The translations under genes were made by a program, and so were the position numbers. Shown one piece after another: positions 56,040-64,000 of a stretch of DNA of 64,000 nucleotides. Numbering within the stretch: position 1 is the stretch's first letter; each line of letters starts with the position of its first letter. Origin of the DNA: an uncultured Kordia sp. (GTDB lineage Bacteria; Bacteroidota; Bacteroidia; Flavobacteriales; Flavobacteriaceae); the NCBI RefSeq assembly GCF_947489565.1, contig NZ_CANLEA010000001.1, positions 124,001-188,000 on the forward strand. Direction: 5' to 3'. Under the pieces are notes generated by a model. The model was not told where the DNA came from. It saw nothing but the letters and a program-made list of their open reading frames with translations, and searched no databases.

Positions 56040-57089
56040 ATGAAAAAACTTCTATTAAGCATGGCAGCTCTTGCTTTGGTTATGGTGTCTTGTAGTGATG
56101 ACCAGACTACAAACACAAACAATCTAGAGGAGCAAGGAGTCGATATGAGCGACTTTTACTTGTACACTGAAAATAGTGAAAAAGCCGCAGGCGGATGTTT
56201 TACTATGCAGAAATTGAACGCACAACTTGACAAAGATTCTGAATTATTTAACAGAATGTATGACATTGAGAAAAAGTACAGAGAAAGATCTATAGCTAAA
56301 AAACCAGGTAATGGAAATGGTAACGGAAATGGCGGCGGCGGAAACGGTGGCGGAGATCCAGAACCACCAGGAGATAACTTAGGTGTTGTTACAATTCCTG
56401 TATATATACACATAGTATATAGTAACAACAATGAAAACATTAGCGATGCGCAAATCAATTCGCAAATGGCAGTATTAAATGACGATTTTAGAAGAGCAAA
56501 CAATGATGCAAACCAAACGCCATCTTTATTTGAGCCTGTAGCAGCTGATACTGAAATTCAATTTACATTGGCAGGAGTTTTCAGACATGCTAACTCAAGA
56601 ACTTCTTGGGGGACAAATGACTTAGTAAAATCACAATATCCTCCAGTGACTCCAAGTACACACTTAAATATGTGGGTTTGTAATATTGGTGGAGGAATTT
56701 TAGGGTATGCGCAATTCCCAGGTGGAAACCCAGCAACAGATGGTGTTGTAATGTCTCCTCAATATTTTGGAACTACAGGATATGTAGCGGCTCCATTTGA
56801 TGGAGGTAGAACTACTACACATGAAGTTGGACACTACTTAAACTTACGTCATATTTGGGGAGATGGAAGATGTAACAGAGATGATTTTGTTTCTGATACA
56901 CCAACTTCTGATGCACCAAACTACGGATGTCCATCATTCCCAACAACAAATTGTCGTTCTACTGATATGACAATGAATTATATGGATTATACTGATGATG
57001 CTTGTATGAATATGTTTAGTGCAGGACAAAAAAGCAGAATGCGTGGAGTATTGGTTCCAGGCGGAGCAAGAGAAAGTTTAGTAAATTAA
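56040..57089 (+). CDS. M43-type (pappalysin-like) zinc metalloprotease lipoprotein
   Basis: 349 residues. Lipoprotein signal with Cys18 (MVSCSDD). A Gly/Asn-rich linker lies at 90-105, then a protease domain with HEVGHYLNLRH at 261-271 (the extended HExxHxxGxxH-like zinc site, third ligand His271), several conserved Cys and a Met-turn region MNYMDYTDDACM. M43B enzymes cleave extracellular proteins. It probably acts on the outer membrane surface or outside. It sits between sufS and sufE with its own promoter and terminator. Confidence 0.9.
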   Translation: MKKLLLSMAALALVMVSCSDDQTTNTNNLEEQGVDMSDFYLYTENSEKAAGGCFTMQKLNAQLDKDSELFNRMYDIEKKYRERSIAKKPGNGNGNGNGGGGNGGGDPEPPGDNLGVVTIPVYIHIVYSNNNENISDAQINSQMAVLNDDFRRANNDANQTPSLFEPVAADTEIQFTLAGVFRHANSRTSWGTNDLVKSQYPPVTPSTHLNMWVCNIGGGILGYAQFPGGNPATDGVVMSPQYFGTTGYVAAPFDGGRTTTHEVGHYLNLRHIWGDGRCNRDDFVSDTPTSDAPNYGCPSFPTTNCRSTDMTMNYMDYTDDACMNMFSAGQKSRMRGVLVPGGARESLVN

Positions 57090-57120
57090 TCTCATAAAAA
57101 GTGCTAAATTTAAAATAGGA

Positions 57121-57147
57121 AAGACGCCAATTTTGGCGTCTTTTTTG
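57121..57147 (+). terminator. Intrinsic terminator after the metalloprotease gene
   Basis: AAGACGCCAA TT TTGGCGTCTT followed by Ts, a 10-bp perfect stem, 31 nt after the stop. Confidence 0.9.
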
Positions 57148-57181
57148 TATTATTATAAAATCTGAACTTAAAAAAACTCTT

Positions 57182-57640
57182 ATGAAATATCTATTTGTTC
57201 TATTCTCTGTCGCGTTATTTACCAAAGGTTGTGGAGATAAAGAAACACAAGAAGAAACGGTAAAAAGTGCACAAGACGATATTTCAATACAATACGAAGC
57301 AGTTTCGCGTGGATTTTATGAAAGAATACAAGTTTCTAAAGAACAACTTGCATTGACAAAAGTACAAGGTGGAAAAGTATCTGCGCTACAAGAAATGGCA
57401 GAAAGCGATTGGAATGAAATTGTATCATTATTATCAAAAATAGACGCTGAAAAAATAAAAACATTGGAAGCGCCGTCTGCAAAACGATTATACGATGGTG
57501 CCGCACATGCTGTTTTAACGATACAATACAAAGATGTGGAAGTGTCTTCAAACTCTTTTGATCATGGAAATCCACCAAAAGAACTTACCGCTTTGGTAGA
57601 TAAAATGCAAGCAATGGCAAAAGCTGTTGATAAACAGTAA
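57182..57640 (+). CDS. Small lipoprotein of unknown function
   Basis: 152 residues with a lipobox LFTKGC at Cys17. The rest is helical and charged, with no recognised domain. It is 50 nt before the sufE ATG and may share a transcript with it. Similar small lipoproteins are found next to sufE in flavobacteria to my recollection; a link to iron-sulfur assembly is not shown. Confidence 0.7.
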   Translation: MKYLFVLFSVALFTKGCGDKETQEETVKSAQDDISIQYEAVSRGFYERIQVSKEQLALTKVQGGKVSALQEMAESDWNEIVSLLSKIDAEKIKTLEAPSAKRLYDGAAHAVLTIQYKDVEVSSNSFDHGNPPKELTALVDKMQAMAKAVDKQ

Positions 57641-57690
57641 TAGTTGTTGTATTTTTGCGTCTAATAAACAATCGTGTAAACGAAGAAGAA

Positions 57691-58113
57691 ATGACGATAC
57701 AAGAAATACAGGATGAAATAGTAGACGAATTCAGCATGTTTGATGACTGGATGCAGCGCTACGAATACATGATTGATTTAGGAAAATCATTGCCTTTAAT
57801 CGATGAGAATCTCAAGAAAGAGGAAAATCTTATCAAAGGTTGTCAAAGTAAAGTATGGGTTCATGGCGAAATGCAAGCTGATAAACTAGTTTTTACGGCA
57901 GATAGTGATGCCATTATCACCAAAGGAATTATTGCCATTTTAATTCGTGCATTTTCAAACCAACATCCAGCGGCTATTATCAACGCAAGTACTGATTTTA
58001 TTGATGAAATTGGTCTTAAAGAACACTTGTCGCCAACAAGAGCCAACGGATTGGTAAGTATGATTAAACAACTAAAGCTATACGCAATTGCGTATCAAAC
58101 ACAATTAAATTAA
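57691..58113 (+). CDS. sufE: SufE-like sulfur acceptor
   Basis: 140 residues from ATG 57691 (an upstream GTG/TTG-type extension is unlikely). Cys51 in NLIKGCQSKVW is the conserved sulfur-accepting cysteine; the IQEIQDEIVDEFSMFDDW N-terminus is typical. It takes sulfur from SufS for cluster assembly. It ends 1 nt before the DUF59 gene, forming an operon with it and the DUF2480 gene. Confidence 0.94.
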   Translation: MTIQEIQDEIVDEFSMFDDWMQRYEYMIDLGKSLPLIDENLKKEENLIKGCQSKVWVHGEMQADKLVFTADSDAIITKGIIAILIRAFSNQHPAAIINASTDFIDEIGLKEHLSPTRANGLVSMIKQLKLYAIAYQTQLN

Positions 58114-58114
58114 C

Positions 58115-58441
58115 ATGTCAGAAATCACAATAGATACAGCAGCACTAGGCGAAAAAATAGTACGCGTTTTAAAAACCATCTACGATCCAGAAATTCCTGT
58201 AGACATTTACGAACTAGGATTAATTTATGATGTTTTTGTAAACGAAAATTACGATGTAAAAATCTTAATGACCTTAACATCGCCAAATTGTCCTGTAGCA
58301 GAAACACTTCCGCTAGAAATAGAAGAAAAAGTAAAATCGCTCAAAGAAGTCAACAATGCTACGGTTGAAATTACTTTTGAACCTGAATGGAGTCAGGATT
58401 TAATGAGCGAAGAAGCAAAACTAGAATTAGGTTTATTATAA
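58115..58441 (+). CDS. DUF59/MIP18-family Fe-S assembly protein
   Basis: 108 residues. IYDPEIPVDIYELGLIYD and TLTSPNCPVAETLP (conserved Cys) match the DUF59 family, associated with SUF-type iron-sulfur maturation (SufT-like). It sits between sufE and DUF2480, the common order in Bacteroidetes suf operons. Confidence 0.93.
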   Translation: MSEITIDTAALGEKIVRVLKTIYDPEIPVDIYELGLIYDVFVNENYDVKILMTLTSPNCPVAETLPLEIEEKVKSLKEVNNATVEITFEPEWSQDLMSEEAKLELGLL

Positions 58442-58444
58442 ACT

Positions 58445-58960
58445 ATGGCAGACGAAATCATCAATAGAGTTGCGCAAAGCAAATTAGTCACATTCGATTT
58501 GGAAGATTATTATCCTTCCGGTGAACGTGTGCTTTTTGATATTTCCGATTGGCTCATGGAAGGCTTAATTCTTCGCGAAAAAGACTTCCGTAATTATGTT
58601 GCTGAGCACGATTGGTCACAGCATAAAAACCAGTATATAGCGCTACATTGTAGTACAGATGCCATCGTTCCTGCGTGGGCATATATGTTGGTGAGCGTAC
58701 ATTTGACACCTTTTGTCGAAAAAGTTATAATTGGCACCTTGGAGCATCTTGAAACTTCCATTTACCAAGAGATTATTGGAAATTTAGATGTTTCAGACTA
58801 TCAAGACAAACCTGTAATTATAAAAGGTTGTGCCAACAAACCTATACCAGACAACGCTTACACGATGATGATTCAGAAACTACATGGTACGGCTAGAAGC
58901 ATTATGTATGGCGAAGCTTGTTCGTCAGTTCCTTTATACAAAAAGAAGAAAAACGCTTAA
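58445..58960 (+). CDS. DUF2480 family protein
   Basis: 171 residues. RVAQSKLVTFDLEDYYP, the C-terminal VIIKGCANKPIPDNAY and the KLHGTARSIMYGEACSSVPLYK region are diagnostic. It is the third gene of the sufE operon and presumably helps iron-sulfur metabolism; the conserved cysteines make metal or cluster binding possible, but this is uncharacterised. Confidence 0.9.
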   Translation: MADEIINRVAQSKLVTFDLEDYYPSGERVLFDISDWLMEGLILREKDFRNYVAEHDWSQHKNQYIALHCSTDAIVPAWAYMLVSVHLTPFVEKVIIGTLEHLETSIYQEIIGNLDVSDYQDKPVIIKGCANKPIPDNAYTMMIQKLHGTARSIMYGEACSSVPLYKKKKNA

Positions 58961-59114
58961 AAATCATTTAACTTACTGATTATCATTTGTTTAAATAATT
59001 TATGATATTTTTGTGAACTGAAACGCAAATTTTATATTTGCCATCGCAAAAATTAAAGTGAAGAGATGTGAAATAAATTCTTACATTAGTTATGATGAAC
59101 TAAGTAAATTAGAA

Positions 59115-59122
59115 TAATTTTG
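59115..59122 (+). promoter_or_regulatory. Candidate -7 box of the first DUF3078 gene
   Basis: TAATTTTG, exact TAnnTTTG, 30 nt before the ATG. Two further TAnnTTTG sequences lie upstream (59006-59013 and 59033-59040), so more than one start site is possible. Confidence 0.5.
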
Positions 59123-59152
59123 CATCACTGATAACCTAATAAAAATAGACAA

Positions 59153-60076
59153 ATGAAAAAAATCGTATTTGCCATCGCATTATGTTTGGGAATGAGTTCA
59201 ATGAACGCACAAACCGCAGAAGAACTAAAAGCGAAAAAAGCAGAAAAGCAAGCAGAAGCCGATGCTATTCAAGCAGAAGCAAATGCTATTCAAGCACAAA
59301 TTGATGCACTTCCAGGATGGAAAAAAGGAGCTTTTGGAACCATTGGAGGAAGCATCTCAGAATTCAGTAATTGGTACGCACAAGGAATTCCTAACAACTC
59401 TTCAGGAAATATTGGATTTACAGTAAATGCTTTTGCAAACTTAAATCAAGAAAAGTTTTTCTGGAACAATAGTGCTAATGTTAACTTAGCTTGGGTAAAA
59501 CTTGACAACACTGACGATCCAACAGATAGTGATAAGTTTAGAGAAGCTACAGATGTATTCAATATTAGTTCTTTATACGGACGTAAATTAAGTGAGAAAT
59601 TCGCAATTTCTGGATTGGCTGAATATAGAACAACTATCTTAAGTAACTTTAACGATCCTGGATATTTAGATGTAGGTGTTGGTGCTACTTGGACACCAAT
59701 TACAAACTTAGTTGTGGTAATTCACCCATTAAACTACAACTTTGTATTTGCTGATAATGATACTGTATTTGAGTCTTCTTTAGGTGCAAAAATCGTTGCA
59801 GATTATACAAGAAGCATTGGTGCTATCAACTTTAAAACGAACTTATCAATGTTCCAAAGCTATAAGAGTAGTGATTACTCAAACTGGACATGGACTAACT
59901 CATTTAGCTACACATTGTGGAAAATGATTGGTGTTGGTTTCGATTTCGGATTAAGACAAAACAAGCAAGAAGCTGTAAACTTCAATCTTGCACAAGGAAA
60001 TACAGGAACTACATTTGATAATGTAGACAACAAATTACAATCATACTGGACAATTGGTTTAAGCTACAACTTATAA
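59153..60076 (+). CDS. DUF3078 outer-membrane protein 1
   Basis: 307 residues. A signal peptide ends SSMNAQ, then a short coiled-coil segment (ELKAKKAEKQAEADAIQAEA), then a DUF3078 beta-barrel-like domain with FSNWYAQGIPNNSSGNIGF and a final aromatic YNL. Family members are predicted outer-membrane proteins of unknown function. A paralogue follows 117 nt on. Confidence 0.88.
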   Translation: MKKIVFAIALCLGMSSMNAQTAEELKAKKAEKQAEADAIQAEANAIQAQIDALPGWKKGAFGTIGGSISEFSNWYAQGIPNNSSGNIGFTVNAFANLNQEKFFWNNSANVNLAWVKLDNTDDPTDSDKFREATDVFNISSLYGRKLSEKFAISGLAEYRTTILSNFNDPGYLDVGVGATWTPITNLVVVIHPLNYNFVFADNDTVFESSLGAKIVADYTRSIGAINFKTNLSMFQSYKSSDYSNWTWTNSFSYTLWKMIGVGFDFGLRQNKQEAVNFNLAQGNTGTTFDNVDNKLQSYWTIGLSYNL

Positions 60077-60100
60077 AATAAAGTCCATCAATAGTATAGA

Positions 60101-60130
60101 AAAGCGTTTCCATTTGGAAACGCTTTTTTT
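60101..60130 (+). terminator. Intrinsic terminator between the DUF3078 genes
   Basis: AAAGCGTTTCCA TT TGGAAACGCTTT plus a T-tract, a perfect 12-bp stem. It separates the two paralogues into distinct transcripts. Confidence 0.92.
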
Positions 60131-60142
60131 GTTTCACACATT

Positions 60143-60172
60143 TTGATTTCAAATTTTCAGCATATATTTTTG
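60143..60172 (+). promoter_or_regulatory. Promoter of the second DUF3078 gene
   Basis: TTG at 60143-60145 and TATTTTTG at 60165-60172, separated by 19 nt, the standard Bacteroidetes -33/-7 arrangement. The ATG is at 60194. Confidence 0.65.
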
Positions 60173-60193
60173 CCCACTTATTTGTGATATACT

Positions 60194-61129
60194 ATGAAAC
60201 ATACCATAATACTGTGTCTCCTATTCATAGGATTAACCGCTAAAAGTCAAGAACTACAAAAATCAACAGCAATAGAAGCTGCCATACAAAACGCTGTAGC
60301 TGTTAAAAAACCTGTTGTTGCAAAAGATACACTTCCAAAAGGTTGGCGATCTAAGGGAAATGTATCCTTTCTATTTAATCAAGCTGCATTTTCCAATTGG
60401 GCAGCTGGTGGAGAAAACAGTATCTCTGGGACTTTAGGGTTGAACTACGATTTAAATTATCATCAAGAAAATTGGGATTGGGACACTAGAGTTGTAGTTG
60501 CTTATGGTTTAACACAAACCAAGAACAGTGAATTTACTCGAAAAACCGACGATCGATTTGAACTAAATTCTGTGATTGGTAAGAAAGGAGAAAACAATTG
60601 GTTTTATTCGGCTTTCTTGAATTTTAGAACACAAATGACCAAAGGATTCAACTTTAGTACAGACGAGAATGGAAAAGAAATCCGTACGCAAAACACCAAT
60701 ATTTTATCGCCTGCATATTTGTCGCTCGGACCTGGAGTTTTATGGAAAAAGAGTGACAATCTTAACTTTAATATTGCGCCTGGAACTTCTAAAATGACGA
60801 TTGTTGATACAGATTTTACCTTACCAAACTCAGCATATTTTGGGGTGGAAGAAGGTGAAAGTATTCGCTATGAATTGGGCATGTATGCTTCAGGTTATTA
60901 CAAGTTTACATTGTTGGATAATATTGTGATGGAAAACATTTTGAATGTGTATTCTAATTACTTAGAAAAGCCTGAAAATGTTGATATCGATTACAATGTA
61001 AATTTAGTCATGACGATTAATAAATACTTGACGACAAACATCAACTTTCAAACTATTTATGACGACAATGCTTTCCGAGGTTTTCAAACGCGTGAAGTAC
61101 TTGGTTTGGGCGTGAATTATGGATTCTGA
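60194..61129 (+). CDS. DUF3078 outer-membrane protein 2
   Basis: 311 residues with a signal peptide ending GLTAKSQ and the family pattern NQAAFSNWAAGGENSISGT followed by beta-hairpins to a terminal GVNYGF. It is paralogous to the preceding gene but lacks its coiled-coil segment and has its own promoter. Function unknown. Confidence 0.88.
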   Translation: MKHTIILCLLFIGLTAKSQELQKSTAIEAAIQNAVAVKKPVVAKDTLPKGWRSKGNVSFLFNQAAFSNWAAGGENSISGTLGLNYDLNYHQENWDWDTRVVVAYGLTQTKNSEFTRKTDDRFELNSVIGKKGENNWFYSAFLNFRTQMTKGFNFSTDENGKEIRTQNTNILSPAYLSLGPGVLWKKSDNLNFNIAPGTSKMTIVDTDFTLPNSAYFGVEEGESIRYELGMYASGYYKFTLLDNIVMENILNVYSNYLEKPENVDIDYNVNLVMTINKYLTTNINFQTIYDDNAFRGFQTREVLGLGVNYGF

Positions 61130-61162
61130 TGAAAAAAGTCGTCTTGACTTGATTTAGAATCT

Positions 61163-62017
61163 TTAATTTTTAATCAATTTCTTCATAATATATTGGTTGT
61201 TTTCGAAATAGACTTTTACAAAATACACACCTTTAGATAAGAAGGATACATTAGTTTTCATTAGATCATTTTGATACACTTTTACAATGCGTCCAGAAAC
61301 ATCAATGATAGATAGTTTGTTTGGAACTTTGTTTTTTGAACTCAGCAGTAACACATCAGTTACCGGATTGGGAAGCAATTGCACATCATTTTGCAAATCA
61401 AAAGATGGTGTCGAAAGTTCACAGTTAATAGCAGGAGTAATTCCTGCTTCCATATGATCTTGCATGGCAGCATGTTCTTGCGGAAGATCGTCAATGCAAG
61501 CATAACTTATATTTTCGGTATAGAACAATGAGAAAAATCCACTTGGAAAGCTATTGTTTTGCATGTTCAAATAATCGAGCGAAAGGTCTTCTATTCGCTG
61601 GTTCACAATATTCGGTAAATCGGAAATATCTATTCTTTTCAAAGAAGCACAAGATCCAATTTGTAAATCGGTAATATTTGTAAGACCCAATAATTCAACT
61701 TGTTCCAAGCTTGCTAACCAAAGAATGCGAAGCTTTTCTATATTTTCAAAATGATGTAAATCGTCTACGGATGTTATATGATACGTATCAGGAAAACTTC
61801 CCAACATCAAACTGGTTACCGCCAAAGCTTCGCTAAGTTGTATTTCATTATCATCATTGGTATCCACATCATTATCTGCAATGCCATCGTTATTGCTATC
61901 TACACAGTTTTCAGATATCAAATAGGACTTTAAATTCGCGTCAGCAAAATGAATATTCTGTGCAAAAGCGGCAATTCCAAACCCTACAAACATGCTAAAA
62001 AATAATATCTTTTTCAT
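61163..62017 (-). CDS. T9SS-secreted protein with LRR-like domain
   Basis: 284 residues from ATG 62017 (an upstream ATG at 62026 adds three residues). A signal peptide ends IAAFAQ. An acidic Asp/Asn-rich segment (DSNNDGIADNDVDTNDDNE) may bind calcium, and leucine-rich-like repeats follow (EKLRILWLASLEQVELLGL). The C-terminal 75 residues, with LLPNPVTDVLLLSS, SIIDVSGRIVKVYQ and GVYFVKVYFE, form a type A T9SS sorting domain. Exported and probably surface-anchored; function unknown. Confidence 0.88.
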   Translation of the reverse strand: MKKILFFSMFVGFGIAAFAQNIHFADANLKSYLISENCVDSNNDGIADNDVDTNDDNEIQLSEALAVTSLMLGSFPDTYHITSVDDLHHFENIEKLRILWLASLEQVELLGLTNITDLQIGSCASLKRIDISDLPNIVNQRIEDLSLDYLNMQNNSFPSGFFSLFYTENISYACIDDLPQEHAAMQDHMEAGITPAINCELSTPSFDLQNDVQLLPNPVTDVLLLSSKNKVPNKLSIIDVSGRIVKVYQNDLMKTNVSFLSKGVYFVKVYFENNQYIMKKLIKN

Positions 62018-62100
62018 TCTTTGCATTTTATAACAAGGTACAATTATTTTTTAGTTCGTACTATGAAAATAAGACTAATAAATAGTATGTTATCAGAGAC

Positions 62101-64000
62101 TTACAGCTTTCGCAACTGATTAAAATCCAAGAAATATGTCATCTTCAACGAAATGGTATTGCTATTGTCTTGTTGTAACGTATTTTTCAAATTGGTGCCG
62201 TAACTCGAATTGATTTGATTGTTAAACAAGTTCGCGCCCAACTTATAATTAAAGCTCAACTCGCTGGCTGGTGCAAATTGCCATCGCGCAATATAATCGA
62301 TTGTAAAAGAGTTGAAATTATCATCAAAATCGTTTGGATCAATCGTAAAATTATTGCGAACTAAATCTCCTTGCGTATTCAGCGAAAACTGATCGTCATA
62401 ATCTACCTGAATCCAGTAATGACGCACGCGAATATTCATGCTCAATTTTGAATAAATTGCATAACTCGCTTCAAATGTATTGGTGAGTTCTTGAACGCTG
62501 CGTTTCCCAAAAATCAAGTCATCATCTGCACGTCCCACAAAACCAGCATTACTCGGAATATTGGTTAAATCTTGCCTAAAATTTAAGGAAACATGTTGCC
62601 CAAGTTGAGCGCGCAATCCGTAACCTGCAATAAACTCGTTTGAAAAAATATCAGAGTCCAAGGTTTTCACATACACAGCATAACCTGCAAATGAAAAATT
62701 CTTGTTGCTATTGGTTTGATATTCTGCAAAATATTCCAACTGCGCAGGTTTGTTAAAATGACGATCTTTGGTACGCGGTTCAAAAAAATCCTTTCGAGGT
62801 TCTATATAAGCAAACGAACCAAAAACGACACTATTATTCTTCAATGTTGCATCTCCTTGAAGCTTGAAATAGGCAAATTCTTTTTCAAATAGACTGTAAT
62901 AATAGCGCTGCGAATGATCGATGCCAACCGAATACTGATTGAACCATTTTTTAGGATTATTATTTTGATAATTGATGTTGGCACGAACCGAAAACTGATT
63001 GTTTCTAGGGAGAAATCCGAAGTCATTATTGTCAAACTTTTCATCATATAAATTTGCTGAAATTCCGCCTGTCCAATTGCCACTTACTTTTGACAAATAG
63101 GCAAAATACTGATGTCCGAATTCGTTTTTTTGATCGGAGAAATACTTTTGCGAAACGGCTTTTTTAACATACAAAGAATAGGTTCTGTTTTTGGTATATC
63201 CGCGGAACAGTAAGGCTGAAAAATTGCTGTCATAATCCTTTCCGCTTCGCCAAACAGAATTGTTTAAAAAGGTAATGGATGAGTTATTTTTTAAGGTTTG
63301 ATCGAGCACCAAAGCATTATAATTTGTAAACGGATTTGTCTGCACGTTTCGAAATTCATTCGTTTCCGTATTTCGAATCGTAGCTTCACTTTTGTTCGTA
63401 ATACCGTTTAAAACTCCGATAGAAAAACCTTTGGACGATTTCCCAGTGACTTTGACAAGATTAAGGATGTTAGAAGCAATCGGATTGTTTATGATTTCTT
63501 CGTTTTCGCCTAAAGAAATATTATTGATGTTGATAGGAACGCCGCCAATTCTTCGTGTGTACAAATAACCGCCTTTGTCAAAAATCTCGGTGCCTTCAAT
63601 AAAAAACTGTCGGTTTTCATTGAAACGAACTTCAAACGGAGACAAGTTAAAAATTTGATTGTCAGACAAGGCTTGACTAAAGTCTGGAATGAGCGAAACA
63701 TCTAAAGTATACGAATTGTCGTGTACATATTTTACATCCAAACCGCCGTTAAAATTGGTTTTGCTAGTTCCGTCAGGACTTTTTTCGTTCACCACAGAAA
63801 CAAAAGGCAATAACGATAAGTTTAATGGTGGCGTAATTTTTGGCAAACCTTCTAATGTCCCAAATTGGTTTAAATATCCATCAACTTCAGGCTTTATAGG
63901 ACTCCAATATGATTCTTCGTTCAATTTTGTGGAGACTCTTTGAAAATTGATTTTGAAATTGTCCATGGCTTCTTTAGGAAATCGAATACTATTGAACGGA
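62101..64000 (-). CDS. DUF5916-type outer-membrane protein, N-terminus beyond window
   Basis: At least 632 residues; the frame continues upstream past the internal ATG at 63966 to the right edge (PFNSIRFPKEAMDNF), so the true start is outside. PFVSVVNEKSPDGTSKTNF, FEVRFNENRQFFIEGTEIF and a C-terminal aromatic-rich barrel ending DFNQLRKL match the DUF5916 family, whose full members begin with a carbohydrate-binding (CBM9-like) domain. Probably an outer-membrane protein; substrate unknown. Confidence 0.85.
   Translation of the reverse strand, partial: PFNSIRFPKEAMDNFKINFQRVSTKLNEESYWSPIKPEVDGYLNQFGTLEGLPKITPPLNLSLLPFVSVVNEKSPDGTSKTNFNGGLDVKYVHDNSYTLDVSLIPDFSQALSDNQIFNLSPFEVRFNENRQFFIEGTEIFDKGGYLYTRRIGGVPININNISLGENEEIINNPIASNILNLVKVTGKSSKGFSIGVLNGITNKSEATIRNTETNEFRNVQTNPFTNYNALVLDQTLKNNSSITFLNNSVWRSGKDYDSNFSALLFRGYTKNRTYSLYVKKAVSQKYFSDQKNEFGHQYFAYLSKVSGNWTGGISANLYDEKFDNNDFGFLPRNNQFSVRANINYQNNNPKKWFNQYSVGIDHSQRYYYSLFEKEFAYFKLQGDATLKNNSVVFGSFAYIEPRKDFFEPRTKDRHFNKPAQLEYFAEYQTNSNKNFSFAGYAVYVKTLDSDIFSNEFIAGYGLRAQLGQHVSLNFRQDLTNIPSNAGFVGRADDDLIFGKRSVQELTNTFEASYAIYSKLSMNIRVRHYWIQVDYDDQFSLNTQGDLVRNNFTIDPNDFDDNFNSFTIDYIARWQFAPASELSFNYKLGANLFNNQINSSYGTNLKNTLQQDNSNTISLKMTYFLDFNQLRKL

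Overview
The window looks like chromosome of a marine flavobacterium (Bacteroidetes, Flavobacteriaceae; a Kordia-like organism is my guess, not something shown). Supporting signs are AT-rich DNA, Bacteroidetes-type -7 boxes (TAnnTTTG) upstream of several genes, a type IX secretion (T9SS) sorting tail, a FecI/FecR/TonB-receptor triad, SprB-type surface repeats, and families typical of the phylum (DUF2480, DUF2911, DUF3078, DUF5908, DUF5916). I saw no rRNA, tRNA, CRISPR array or intact insertion sequence.

Layout. 1-6923 (-): a giant repeat-rich surface protein running off the left edge. 7339-10408 (+): an ABA4-like membrane protein, a second membrane protein and a LytS/LytTR two-component pair, tightly overlapped. 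10450-14056 (+): SGNH hydrolase, GT-C-like membrane protein and GT2 glycosyltransferase. 14114-16363: methyltransferase, DUF4272 protein and a ParE-type toxin-antitoxin pair. 16381-20216 (-): TonB-dependent receptor, FecR anti-sigma and ECF sigma factor, with a divergent four-repeat acidic lipoprotein at 20405. A two-block motif with identical 12-nt spacing lies upstream of both fecR and the lipoprotein, which suggests one ECF regulon. 21494-24790: small membrane protein, TPMT-like methyltransferase, lipoprotein, DUF2911 protein and EamA transporter.

24880-51499 (-) is the centrepiece: a compact ~26.6-kb, 20-gene extracellular contractile injection system (eCIS, Afp/PVC-like) in one direction. 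In transcription order it encodes a Pvc16-like terminator, an unknown protein, the sheath, two tube proteins, a 56-aa DUF5908 protein (Afp6 position), a LysM tube/baseplate protein, a VgrG/Afp8-like spike, a PAAR tip, a gp25 baseplate protein, two very large baseplate proteins (1411 and 956 aa), a 1404-aa tape-measure-family protein, two coiled-coil paralogues (757 and 281 aa), an unknown 308-aa protein, an AAA+ ATPase and an unknown 173-aa protein. It ends with two likely cargo proteins sharing an N-terminal DNR...QQ tag: a DUF4157 zincin and a protein with a toxin-like C-terminus. A (TTGTTAG)11 heptamer array sits just upstream of the PAAR gene.

51813-64000: O-antigen ligase/TPR protein (-), sufS (+), a secreted M43-type metalloprotease lipoprotein, a small lipoprotein, sufE - DUF59 - DUF2480 (a split SUF locus), two DUF3078 proteins, a T9SS-sorted protein (-), and a DUF5916 protein running off the right edge (-).
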